From NCBI GenBank assembly GCA_037447655.1, contig JBBHKE010000927.1:138400-202399 (forward strand): a stretch of DNA of 64,000 nt, in the 5' to 3' direction. Origin of the DNA: Zygnema cylindricum. Lineage: Eukaryota; Streptophyta; Zygnematophyceae; Zygnematales; Zygnemataceae. The position numbers and the translations under genes were made by a program. Positions 37,550-49,300 of the stretch are shown here, piece by piece. The notes below the pieces were generated by a model. That model was not told the origin of the DNA. It searched no databases and saw only the letters and a program-made list of their open reading frames with translations. Within the stretch, counting starts at the first letter, position 1; each line of letters starts with the position of its first letter.

Positions 37550-38340
37550 GCTTCGGGATGTCGCAAACCCATGGCAGAATATATAAAGAATAAAAAAGGC
37601 TATATTGCAAAACAAGTGATGGGTAAAGCATCTTGGCACAAATTCCACCTTTGAGATGGACAGTACAGCACTCTTACATTGAGTTGCCTACCATTACTAG
37701 AGTTAGACATTCGTCTGCCAACCAAAGGCATTGACCTAAAACCCTAAAAGACCACCATCACAGTCAGATTCCTCTTTAGTGACAACGAATCGGAAAGGAC
37801 AGTCTTATCTATGACCACGATGTAGTGATTGACGCGAGAAAAACAAGTGTCAACCCTGATGAAATTCTTTAATAGTAGTCGAGATGAGTGGTGAGTTTTG
37901 GAGTATCATTGTTAACACAATAGTGACCTCGTTAGTGAGGTCATCAACTCTGGTAACGGTATTTCTTCTAATCAACATTAATTTTAGTTCAAATTATAAC
38001 ACAAGAACGAGCAATAATTTGTGAATCAACGATTCTTACAAAAATGGCCTGACTTTAAAAATAGCAGAAGACAAATTCCTAACAATGAAGCATTTTTAAT
38101 AAAAGTTGTTTAAGAAATACATACTGCACCACCTTCTGAACACAATTTTGGCAAAAACTAAAACATAAGAAAAACAAAAATACATCCGGTCACACTACAA
38201 CTAAAACCCCATTTCCAACTCTTCTTCTTTTTGGCTTTTCATTACTACCCACTGTCGACATCTACCTACCCCATAACAAATTAATAACCCCTTAACATTC
38301 TCCACACTAACTACAAACAACGGTACATCATGACTACTTA
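37550..38340. other. 3' flank of the COG0212-type gene
   Basis: Sequence between the MITE pair and the stop codon at 38341-38343 (minus strand). No exon was recognised. Confidence 0.35.
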
Positions 38341-41300
38341 CTACTCCCCCTCTCCGTCTTTCTTTCCCACTACGTCTCCCATTATTTCTCCCTTTTCCTT
38401 TCCCTCTTCCTTTCCCTCTCCCTTCCCTTTCACTTCAATACCCTTTTTGTCCTCTCGATAATCAACTTTAGGTCCCGGATTGTCCTCTTGTACGATAATT
38501 TCCCGGCCATTAATTGTAGTTTTGTTAATAACACTAATTAAGGTATTGGTATCCGTGTCAGGTGGCAAAGCTACTCTAGCAAGTCCCCTAAACTTTCCTT
38601 GAAGTTTTAAAAAGTCCATTTTAAGCGGTACAATTCCCGCTTTCTCGAAAACCTCAAAAATCTCTTTCTTTGTTGTCGATTGTTGAATGTTTCGGATGAA
38701 AAGTCTTGATGGAAAATCAATTGCCTTGACTCTTTGTGTTCTTGGCTTTGACATTTTTTTGTGCTTTTGCGAACTATCGACTTCGAACCTTAACAATCGA
38801 CCCTCACTCTCGAGTCCCTCGAGATTTTTAATTAAAGTATCGACATCTACCCCATTTTCGAGGTTTGCGACTGCCAATCCACTTGCTTGTCCCTTTCGAA
38901 TAAACATCTTTATTTTTCCGATTTGAGCATCCGTCTTTTTCTCGATCAGAGCTTGTAAGTCTGTCGATTTCGTCTTTTCTGAAACATTTCGAATCAAAAG
39001 TCGAGGAAAGTCGGCAACATTTTCCTTAGACACGTCTCCTTTCTCTCCCTCCTCCCCACTTTTCGACCTCTCTCCTTTGCCCACTCCCTCTCTTCCCTCC
39101 CTCTGTCCTTTCGTGTCTCTCTTTTTCCCCTCGATAAGCTCTTTGGATATTTGTTTCTGAGAACCTCTATTACCCATTTGTGCCCTTGGGGGCAAATTTT
39201 CTGAAGCCCCCGTTGGAAGTTGAATTCCAGTTTCTTTTTCAATATGTGCTTTTAAATCTCGGAGTACTTTCACTTGACTCAATTTTTCCGGAGAAAGTTT
39301 ATGCCAATAAATACCTAAAACAGAACACAGAATACCACATATAAGTAAACATGTGATTTTTTTTTCTCTCCTCCCTCTCCCCCATCTCTGTCTTCTTCTT
39401 CTACTCTGTCCCTTCTCCTTCTCTCTCTTATCTCCCTTCTCTAACCCCTTTCACCAATGCCTTCGTACATATTTCCTCATCTCTCTCCCCCTTTTCTCTC
39501 TTTTCTCTTCTTTCCAACACCTTCCTAGATCTTCCCCCTCTCTCCTCATACCAAGCCCCTAGGATAACCCTGACCCCTTCTTCAAATTCCAGTCTATCCT
39601 TTCTTTCCTTTTATCTCCTTTTCTCCCTCCCTTTCACAATACCATCCTCTCTTCTCTCCCTAATGTCTTCATCATTCCTCCCCTCCCCCTCCTCTCTCCC
39701 TCCTCTCCTTTCTCTCACTTTCCTCTCACTTCCTTCTACAATACCTTCGATCTTTTCTCCCCTCCCACCCTATCTCACCTTCTGGTTTAGGAATAGGAGA
39801 ATTTTTAATTCGAATAACTTGAGTTGGGGTACAAATGATATCCACGGGAACATCATGAATTAACATTTTTTCAACTGGAATATCGTCCACTAATTGTTCG
39901 TCTCTCACTATGAAACAAAAAGAAAAAAAAAAGAAGACATAAAGAAGAAAAAGGAAGAGGAAAAGGAATTAAACAAACAGGCAAAGAGAATAAAATAAAA
40001 GAAAAAGAAGGCGAAAACAGAAAGAAGAAAGAAAGAGAGAAAAAGAGAAAGCAAAAGGGAAGGAAGTAAAAGAATTAAACAGAAGAAGATCAAAAGGTCA
40101 AACATTCAGGGCGAAAAAGATTGCGTTCGTCCTTCCGAAAACGGAACCAACTTTTCTAAACGATTTTTCTTGTGTACCAGTCATAACATTGTACACAACA
40201 ATTAGTGTGGATCACTGAATATTTCCACACGTTTACAAGCACCTCGAATTGTTTTCTAATTCCATAGAAAAATTACTATTACTGTAAACATTGGTGGGCA
40301 CATGGCATTAGCTTATTTCTGCAACATTGGTAGACATGCATAAAATTATTCCCGTGACACTGGTAGACATAACGATATTAGATTATTAATAAAATGATAC
40401 GGGCAGACACATAAATTACACCACACGACCATCAAGAGTGAGTGGAAAACTAACGGTAACACTTTATTAGAATTAACTACACTTATGTATGTTTCGCCAT
40501 GTGACTAAATTAAAGTGCTATTAACACTAATTTATTTTTTCAGGTCAAAAAACACACACTCAAATTAGAGTGATCAAATTTTACAGCGATGGGCATTGTA
40601 CTGTAGTACCTAGTGTTGCTCATCGGTTGCCAATTATTGACAGCCGATATTCGGTTTTTGTGGACCTACCGGTAATCGGTACATCGGACGACATATTGTT
40701 AGTCGACATATCAGGGATATGAACAACAGTACCGATAATTACCGATTATCACAAACCATACAGCCGATAAATAATTGACGGTCAACAACTGATAAAATCG
40801 GGTAACAGCACCGGTCGATATTCAATAATATCATTAGTCGACATAACGGTTGTGACTTGCAAACCAGCAAGTAACAGTAGCAGTACCGTACATCCACCCC
40901 TATGAACTTCAAGTAAGTCGGGTTCTGCCAAGTTAATATGTTTTAATATTGTTTGTTGCCAATAGTACAAAACTTTGAAAAGTACACAAAATTGCACAAA
41001 ATACCGACAAATTTGTTGTCAACAGCACGCTTCGAGAGTAAGTCCGACGTAGTAATCACCTCTTTTATAGTTCAAATTCTAAGAAACTCTGTAGTCTGCA
41101 GTTAAAATCCCGTAAATGTCAGCCAGAAAAAAGTTTAATTGTCTAAAATGCACAAAAATAATATTGAACTGCTTCCAAGTTCATCAGGGTGAGGTCACGA
41201 TACCAGTGCTGACAATAGAAGTTGCATCCAATTGTCACGACTAATACTACACTACAAACTTATTTTCGTGACATTGGTAGACACATGAACATTGGATTCT

Positions 41301-44300
41301 TTGTGACATTGGTAGACACATGGACATTAGATTGTTTGTGACATTGGTAGACGCATGGTATTGTGACATTGGTAGACACATGAATTAGTGCAGTACCGGT
41401 CGTGACAATGGGAGTTGAATCGTCGATTGCGCCCATCCACCTCAGCATTCCGTATTCCAGCTCAGCAAACCCCTGGTGAGGAAAGATAAACAAACAAATA
41501 AAAAATGTCAATAAGAAGACAAAATATACGCATATGAAAAAAAACAAAACAAATTTCTTCCTCCCTCTCCTCTCCCCTCCCCCCTCCCCTCTCCTCCTCT
41601 CTCCTCCCCTCTTGCCCCTCCCCCCCTCCCCCCCCCCTCCCCCTTCTTTCTCGCACCTCTCCCTTACCGAGAGGAGCTTCGGATATCAAAAGACACCAAT
41701 CCAACAACGATAAAATCCACTATAATTTGATCCACCATCCCTTCCTCCCCTCCCTCCTCCCCTCCCTCCCCTCCCTCCCCTCCCTCCCCTCCCTCCCCTC
41801 CCTCCCCTCCCTCCCCTCCCTCCCCTCCCTCCCCTCCCTCCCCTCCCTCCCCTCCCTCCCCTCCCTCCCCTCCCTCCCCTCCCTTCCTTCTTCCCTCCCT
41901 CCCTCCATCTCTCTCACCTCTCCCCTACCGTCTCATGCTCCGGTTTTCGGATCGATAGATACCAATTTGACCACCATAAAATCCACTTTAATTTGATCCA
42001 CCCTCCCTTCCTCTCCCTCCCTCCCTCCCTCCCTTCCTCCCTCCCCTCCCCTCCTCTCTCATTCCTCCCTCCCTCCTTCCTCCCTCCCTCCTTCCTCCCT
42101 CCCTCCTTCCCTCCCTCCCTCCCTCCCTCCCTCCCTCCCTCCCTCCCTCCCTCCCTCTCACCTCTCCCTTACCGAGTCGGGCTCCGGTTTTCGGATCGAC
42201 CGCCACAGATCCAACCACGATCAAATCCACTTTAATTTCGTCAAATAATCCAATCGGACGGCTGTGTTTGGCCGATCCTCGAGGAGAACAAGCCTCCAAA
42301 ATCGCCTCTTTTGAAAGTTCCAAAGGGTTCAGGAGAGAGAAGAAACCTGTACGGAGTCGGGGTTGAGGGACTAGCATTTGTTTTCCGCCTGGAAAAAGAC
42401 AAAAAGGAGGAGAGGGTGTGAGGTTTAGAGGGGATGGGAGGAGTGGGAGGGGGAGAGGGAGTGAGAGTGGGAGAGGGAGAGGAGATGGAAAGGAGAGAGA
42501 GAGGAGAGGGAAAGGAGAGGGAAAGGAGAGAGAGGAGGCGAGGAAAAGAGAAAAGAGGGAGGATTTTGTTCTTCATTTTGTTCTCGACTTTTCGAGAATG
42601 TATGACTTCAATTTCTGCAAAATGCGTTTAATTGAGTGAATCATGGGAAACTGATTTTTTTACAGCAAAACGGACAAAAAAAAAAAAAAAACCTAACATG
42701 GACACGTGGCATTAAATTTATATGATTGATATTTACCCGAAAGGACCAAAAATCGAACCGGTTTTTGGGGCGTATCGGGATTCACTTTTACAAAATTTGC
42801 TGCGAGGAATTCCGGAAGTTCTGCGACCTGAGGCCACAAACAGACAAAATAAGACAGACAAAAAGACAGGATAGTTACTACAAAGTGAATCACTGTTAAA
42901 CAAAACCTAACAGTAAAAGACAAAAAAGCACAAAGACAGAAGAATCCAAAAGAGACGGAATGAATTACTATACAAAACAAAGCATTTTTTATTTTTTTTA
43001 TCGAAAATGACAAAAGGCAGGGAATCCAAATTATATTAAAGAGAAAAAATCACAAAAGATGATAATGGAGAAAGATAGAGAAGACAAAAAAAAATAAGAA
43101 GTTTTCCTTCGAAAGAAAGTGGGTTTCCATTCTTCCTCCTCCCACAATAATAATAATAAAACACAAAGAAAATGCTTGTTTGCCAAAAAAAAGGGGGGGG
43201 GGAGTCACGATGTACGTGAGGGAAACCGTTAACAAGAATAAAAATAGTTAGGGTTCAAAATAGCGTTTAAACTTAAAAAAACTAAACCGTGAAATCAACT
43301 GTAAACTCTTCCATTCATATAAGAAGACAAAAAACACAAAACATACCCAAGCACCGATTTCTCCATGGAAAATTGTGTTTTAATCCAAAACTGAAAATGA
43401 ACCACACTATATTTTGTGCACCGACAACTCCCCCAATATAATGCCCAAAACTGAAATTGAGCCACACTATATTTTGTTCTCATACAGCTTCCACACCAGA
43501 GAAGAATTTTGCACACCTCTCACAATTTTCAGTTTCTATATACAAATTTGATGCTCCAATTATTTGAAGGTGTGCATATGTAAATAATGTGGATGAGAGT
43601 ATTTACGAAATAAAAAGTTTATGAATTACAAAAGTTTGTGTGTGCAAACTTCTCAAAGAGCTCCTTTTTTCTTCCATCTATACCGTCGATTCAATCCACA
43701 CTAATTTTGTGACTCGAACAACAAATTTGACAATACGTGCAACTCAAATTACAGTGGATCCCACCATTTCTGACTCATAAGTCTACTAAACAAAAAAACA
43801 AACAAGAAGTTCACAAAACGCACCTTCGCGGCAGCTTCCTGAGCTCCGACAAAATTAGGAATGCGGTGATGGACGGGCCTCGGGCTTTGCGCCAAATCCC
43901 GCGATTCCAGAAGGTCCCAAATCCTCTTCCGAATGCTCCACTTCCAAGCGCCCGCCGCCGCCCCCGCCTCCGCTGGCTCCGCCGGTGCTGACGTCACCTC
44001 CGACGTCACCTCCGACGTCACCTCCGACGTCACCTCCGACGTCACCTCCGACGTCATTTCTGACGTCATCGCCAGCGAGGAAGGGGCGAAATCGCTTGCG
44101 AAGGAGGTTTCTTCGGATTTTGATTCGACTGGTGATGATGGTACGGTCGGAGGGGTTCCATCCACAATGGCCATGGAGGAGGAGGAAGAAGAAGAAGAAG
44201 GTGACACGTCAGCAGTCATGGCTGCTGTCTCGGCGAGCAAGAGTTCGGCGGCCATGGCTTTCTTCTTCATCTCCTCTCGAGCCATGGCGTCGAGAAGGAT

Positions 44301-44594
44301 TCTCTCTGCCTCGAGGGATTCCTCCTCTCTCTCTTTGTCCTGTGACGCTGTCTCTGTCTTCGTTTCTCCCTTTCCGGAAGTCATGGTCACAAAATTTCTC
44401 GTCCTTTTCTTTCCAAAAAGGTCGCTGCGAGCCCTTAGAGAAGTTATTTTAGGGATGCAGCTTTTGAATTTGGAAAATAGAGTGGAAATGCGGCTAGATT
44501 CAGATGTACTTAAACAATTTGTTAGGGTTTTAGAAGAAGTTGAAAATGAATGGGGAATCTGGAGAGAATAATAAGCAGGAGAACTTCTATTCAT
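38341..44594 (-). CDS. COG0212: COG0212-type 5-formyltetrahydrofolate cyclo-ligase-like protein with two RRM-like domains
   Basis: Six exons on the minus strand: 44594-43824, 42827-42737, 42388-42162, 41472-41397, 39907-39779 and 39314-38341. Phases close to 755 residues. The order is: a Ser/Thr-rich, basic N-terminus (likely plastid transit peptide); an acidic Ser-rich linker with an in-frame TSEV repeat; the cyclo-ligase-like domain (about 217-460) with [82 protein letters not shown] and [13 protein letters not shown]; then two RRM-like folds (about 535-611, LLIRNV; and 634-708, LFIRNI with [10 protein letters not shown]); and a Lys/Glu/Gly-rich tail. The family is paralogous to methenyl-THF synthetase. 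To my knowledge members studied lack its activity and have been linked to thiamin metabolism. Human MTHFSD also pairs this domain with an RRM. The frame stays open upstream to 44762, so the start is a choice. Confidence 0.92.
39350..39778. repeat. CT-rich stretch filling COG0212 intron 5
   Basis: Nearly the whole intron is CTCTCTCCC/CCTCCC-rich on the plus strand, hence GA-rich in the transcript. It is diverged, not a pure microsatellite. Confidence 0.7.
40300..41390. repeat. GACATTGGTAGACACATG minisatellite in COG0212 intron 4
   Basis: GTGACATTGGTAGACACATG units of about 30-36 bp are tandem at 41268-41385 (four copies). Diverged relatives (GACACTGGTAGACAT) occur at 40320-40410. A CGATAT-rich block starting TAGTGTTGCTCATCGG occupies 40611-40860, between them. 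Confidence 0.65.
41651..42240 (-). repeat. Threefold tandem repeat: end of COG0212 exon 3 plus purine tract
   Basis: The last approximately 80 bases of exon 3 with its donor (42240-42157) are repeated at about 42003-41913 and 41740-41651, with a period near 250 bp. Shared landmarks on the plus strand are ACCTCTCCC(T/C)TACCG, CTCCGGTTTTCGGATCGA and AAATCCACTTTAATTT. Copies 2 and 3 carry in-frame stops and substitutions. Copy 2 keeps a GTGAGA donor; copy 3 has GTGCGA. The spacers between copies are pure (GGGAGGGGAG)n or (GGGA)n on the sense strand. Confidence 0.85.
41735..41890. repeat. (CCCTCCCCTC)n tract in COG0212 intron 3
   Basis: An almost perfect 10-bp tandem array, at least fifteen units. 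On the sense (minus) strand it reads GGGAGGGGAG repeatedly, giving many GGG runs. A second array of CCCT units lies at 42000-42156. Confidence 0.97.
42425..42565. repeat. GA-rich tract in COG0212 intron 2
   Basis: The plus strand has GGGAGGGGGAGAGGGAG and GGAAAGGAGAGAGAG words for about 140 bases, so the transcript is CT-rich. It lies just upstream of the exon 3 acceptor in the gene's direction and may supply its polypyrimidine tract. Confidence 0.85.
43988..44070 (-). repeat. In-frame 12-bp minisatellite in COG0212 exon 1
   Basis: Five clean units of GACGTCACCTCC (plus strand) and two diverged ones encode repeated TSEV on the minus strand, in the linker between transit peptide and catalytic domain. 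A length multiple of three keeps the frame. Each unit contains GACGTC; the outermost ones form TGACGTCA. Confidence 0.95.
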
Positions 44595-44603
44595 GGAAGG
44601 TGA

Positions 44604-44900
44604 CACGTGTGACGGTTGTAATTTAGCCTGTCCTGACACGTGGCAGCATTGGAAAGTTGAGGATGATGCGTGGCAGGGCAAAGCAGCCATGGCTGCCAAG
44701 GTAGAAGCAAAGGCAGGAGTGAAAGTGGATAAAGCTTCAAAGATTGGCCATGGGAAAGTCAAAAAGAATCATAAATGTTTTGGACTACACACGTGGAAGT
44801 TTAAAATGTCGGTGGAGTTAAAATTATGACGTGGCATAATGTCAATGGCTCGGGATCTGGGAAGCTTCGGTCGCTCTCTGGCTGACGCGTGGCGGGCCTC
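44604..44900. promoter_or_regulatory. Cluster of G-box/ABRE-like elements upstream of COG0212
   Basis: CACGTG occurs at 44604-44609, 44637-44642 (inside ACACGTGGC) and 44790-44795. Further ACGTGGC or CGTGGC cores lie near 44672, 44831 and 44886. In plants such elements bind bZIP/bHLH factors in light and abscisic-acid responses. Placement assumes the ATG at 44594. If the start were 44762, the first two would be coding. Confidence 0.4.
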
Positions 44901-45525
44901 AAGCCACAGCAACTTACTTTACCAGGGGAAAATTGTCTATGTTCAGGTCCGTATTTTTGGAGTAATCTCAACCGTTTATTGTTTATCTGAAGTGAAACCT
45001 CTATGTTTATTTCAATACAGTCCTTTTACGGGAAAAAAACATTTTTAAATGTGTAAATCCATAGGCTTACGCGGCTTTATTTAACCTTCAAAGGAGTCTC
45101 GACCTGTTTATTTAAAATTAAATATGCTACGAGAATCCCGTGTTCACATAAAAAACGATCACAAGTATGCAAGTTTAACCGTACTCACACGTATGAATGT
45201 TATTAGTTTTGAAGATATTGTCCAATCAGAATCAAAAAATCTAATCAACGCCGTTTGGTTATTAGCTGCACAGAATTAAGAAGAGGTCCGTGCTGGATTT
45301 CAATTTTCATGTATCTTTCATAATAATGATTTGTGTGGTACATAGTACCGTACCGTGTACGGTTGTCACACTTGCACGACGGTCACACTTTTTCAGTTTT
45401 TTGGAAAGAATTTTCCGAACTAGGTTTTGCACGTTTGCCAGCAAGAAGCCACCTCAGGCTTTGTCCTCTTTGGGACCACCGGGCACCAGCCCTCCATCAT
45501 CCATAACCTTTTGGTCAATTACTTG
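44901..45525. other. Spacer between divergent COG0212 and PEX5; no gene recognised
   Basis: Part of the shared upstream region. Short plus-strand open frames show no family features. Confidence 0.35.
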
Positions 45526-45745
45526 TACACCGTGAATCACTATTAGTGTTGATAATTTTTCCGCCAACGTAAATCATATTTTCTCCGTACACGTTTGTCC
45601 GATTTTCAATTTGAGACCGCAATCGGAAGCTGAGAATCTGAACCTTCAATTGAAACCGTCAGATCCACAGCCCGACATGTGTGCACGTAGAAAAGTCGTT
45701 ATGATTGGCAAAAAAATCATTACCCTAATAGCGAATCACGGTGTA
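45526..45745. mobile_element. TACACCG-family MITE, 220 bp, best-preserved copy
   Basis: It starts TACACCGTGAATCACTATTA and ends ATAGCGAATCACGGTGTA, both with terminal TA. Inner inverted pair: CTCCGTACACGTTTGTC and GACATGTGTGCACGTAG. It lies in the shared upstream region between COG0212 and PEX5, about 590 bp before the PEX5 ATG. Confidence 0.85.
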
Positions 45746-46330
45746 CTGTAGCTGCGACGAGTTGATCGCCGTTCCGTGAACCTCCTAACGGTCGTCAGTT
45801 AAGGCTATTATTCAATAAGAAATTGATATTTGCTTATTATAGTTTTCTGGTTCTGGAGTAACAAACGTTAGCAAGTAATGTACTAAATTGAAATTGTAAG
45901 TTTACCATCGCGTTTCTGGCAATAAAATCTTCTTCTATTACGATAATCTCGAAGTTGTATCAGAACTTGACGGCAAACCTAATGAGTAATGACACTCTTT
46001 GTAATGTAAAAAGCAAATTCTCCCCGTCGGTTTGGAAATCGCTTTTTACTGTTTTACACTATAAAGTGCGTCAGAATTTTTTTCGATGCGATTTTAGGGT
46101 TTTCAAACTTTTATCCGTGGAAGTTGTACACCTTCGTACATAATATATTAATATGTAAAGCTTATTACCTGCTGACGTTTGCTCTTGCACCTGCAGGAAT
46201 AAAAATCAACGCTTACCAATATAGTTATATATATCTCCAGTCAGTATTGTACCTCCTGTTTTATAACCTTCGACCTGCTACCGATTCTTCTTCATTTCTT
46301 TTCCTGTTTTTCTCCTATACTTCGTCAGCC

Positions 46331-49300
46331 ATGGCTCTCCGAGACCTCGTCATTGGAGGTCGAGGCTGTTCCGTACCGGGAACGGCCATGCGGCCGGGAG
46401 CTAATCCTCTTTCAGCTCTCACTGACTCTATTTTGAATACAGCATCCAAAACACAGGTATGTAAAATTGTACTTTTGTCTCTTTTTAGGAATAGTGTCCG
46501 TGATGTTTTTATGAAGGATAGTTATCCGTGTTATCTTTTTTAGGGTTTGAATAGATGGAAGATTTGAATTGAGGAGAAGAGGGATAAGAGGAGAAGGAGG
46601 AGAGGTAAGAAAAGGATATAGTAGGGCGGGAGAGGAATAGAAAGAAAGCTGGAAGAGGAGGGAAGAAGAGAAGAATAGAAATTTAGGAAGAGAGAAGAAT
46701 TATAAAAAATTAAAATGAGGGAGAATGAAATCCATTGAATGTCAGTAAGAAGACTTGATAGTAAAGTAAAAATGAAATTAAACAATTCGTTTAAGAATAA
46801 TCTGAACTGTATTTGGAAATCCTTTTTTTGGCATTTATCAACGATGACATTTTTTTACATTAAATATCTGTAGAATCTAAACCGTGTTCCGAGAAACTTT
46901 TTCTGTCATTCCTTCACAATAAAGATCGGTAAAACAAAACGTTGTCAAACTAAACTGTGTAAAACAAAACTTTGTAAAACTGGGTAAAATAAAAACTGTT
47001 TCAAATGATATTGTGTTTTGAACCTCTTTTTGGTGTTTTGCACGTTCTAGGATACTGTTCGTGAGCTTCCTGGAATCGCCGGACCTTCAGGAGCTTCCAA
47101 CCTTCCTTTGAACCTCGACCACCAACTGGCGCCCATCGGCTTGCCAGGCCAACACTCTCATCCACTCGACTTCGGCGGTCAACCCGATGCTTATGTGAGC
47201 TTTCTCACTCTTCAAATTTAGTAAAAAGTTTAGGAAACCTATGAAAGTATGGCTTGAATGCTAATAGGAGCTTTTTGGCAGTTAAAATTTAGTGGAAAGT
47301 TTAGGAAACGCATGTAAGTATGGCTTGTGTGCTTATGTGAGCTTTCTCACAGTTCAAATTTAGTATAAAATTTAGTAAAAAGTTTAGGACACCTACAAAA
47401 GTGTGGCTTGTGTGTTTATGTTAGCTATCTGACAGTTCAAATTTAGTAAAGAGTTTAGGAAGTCCATGAAAGTATGGTTGCAAATCAGTTAACGCCCTGT
47501 TTTCAATGTTGTGTGTTCGAGTGACACAAAAGGCAAGCAGAGAGAAAAACACTTTTTTTTGAGAGGAGGTTAATAATAGATATGCAAAGATGTTGTCCAT
47601 AAGGTGTTTGGTTTGACTCACTAAAATTGCGCATGCAATTAACAGTAGTTTATTTTTGTACTTAAGTTTTTTTTTGCATTGACGTTTCCGAGGGGGACTA
47701 GAAGCCTTTTGTTTTTCCCTTTGTTTGTTTGAAATGGCCGGGCATTTAGGTGTGAAGTTAGACGTATCTAATGTATCAAGTTCTAAATAGTCACGGAAAA
47801 GCTGTTTTTTCTATGATCTTGGCCTTGCAGTTAACACTCTGTAAACGGTACAACATATCCATTTTGTATGGTACAATCAAATAATATTTCAAAGGGTTTT
47901 AATAGAAGGTACTCGAAGGGCTTATTTCAATATAGAGTTATTTACTTCAGATATACCTCTCAGTTTCTTTTCATGTATGGGCAAGTCTGATGGACTTGTT
48001 TACAGGTAATTGATGTTCATTGTGGTTATCTTGGATGTTTTCACTGGTATCTCTTACAAAATTACTTGTACTCTAGACGCCTTACACTAATTTTTGGATC
48101 AATACAGAAATTGGCTTGTATATGTCTTAAAACGGTTCTCTTTCTTGCCAGTTTTTGTTTTGAGCCTCCACTCTGCATAAAGATAGAATCTCAATATTCT
48201 CTGCTTTCATCACACCACCCATCGCTATTAGAGTTAGTGAATTATTGGCGTTAACACTTTATTAGAGTTAAACGACTATGTTAAACCATCTGGATAACTA
48301 TTGGCCACTTAAACGTGTTATTAACAATTATTTATGATATTGGGCCAAAAATTGCCCACTCGAATTACAGTGATTTCTTCTAACATTGAAGAGCAGTGCG
48401 CAGTGCAGCAGATTAAGCAATGAGGAATCATTTTTATTTTCTTGTTTAATTTCATCTTTGGAACGCCCATCACACCCAGGTCGTATGCCAGGAAGTTGCT
48501 AATTTGAGATCTTAATTTTTTTTGCTCCTGTCTGTTACCTCTTTGGATGTGCAATTTGAGGCCAGCTGTCACATTAACTATTGCTAAGTGACTTAAGGCT
48601 CATTAGTCTTATTATTGTTTCAACCTAAGTTGATTATTTCTATATTTGTTTTCTTGCAACTGGACTTGCTTCCAATTTTCTTCGGCGATATGGCGAGTGA
48701 TAAAATGGGCAGGGTAATCTATTTATGAACTGGCTGGATATTAGCCCAATGGTTTCCATCTGAAGGTTTTTCTCCTTGTGTTCCTTTTTTCCGACATGTT
48801 TCGTACCATTTTTGCTTGCAGGCTCAAGAATTTATGGGTCAGTTCCATGATGGGAATCGTGGAATGGATCGTGGAATGGAAAGTGCATGGCAAGATGCGA
48901 CACAAATGCCTCCATCTTCTTTTCACAAACAAATGTATCGGCAGCATATGCCAGATGCAGCCGAAGCGGCGGCTTTTGCCCAGTTTGAAAATTTTTACGG
49001 TCCACAAGCGGCAAACGGAGGAATGGCTGGACCTGTCCCATTCGCAGGTATTTCTCTCAGAGAAGGTTTTTTCTAAGAGGGGAATTCACAGCTCAGAGTC
49101 CATATCTATGTATGTAGTAATCTTGGTATGAGGCATGTGGTATCTTGTTGGGAAAGTCGTTTCATGGCGTTGAACAAAGATTATTGACATCTACTGGTAA
49201 TTTTTGAATCTGAAACAGAGAAGGCCGGATTGTTATATGACTGCTCCTTTTCTTTTTTGGTAAATGTCTAGTATGCGGGTGAATAATAGAAATAGAGATC

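Noticed and set aside
41720-42377. Long plus- and minus-strand frames (REG or LPS repeats)
   Set aside because: Simple-repeat artefacts within COG0212 intron 3. Only 42162-42388 on the minus strand is a real exon.
43933-44571. 212-codon plus-strand open frame
   Set aside because: It is the antisense shadow of COG0212 exon 1. The minus-strand frame joins in phase to conserved exons.
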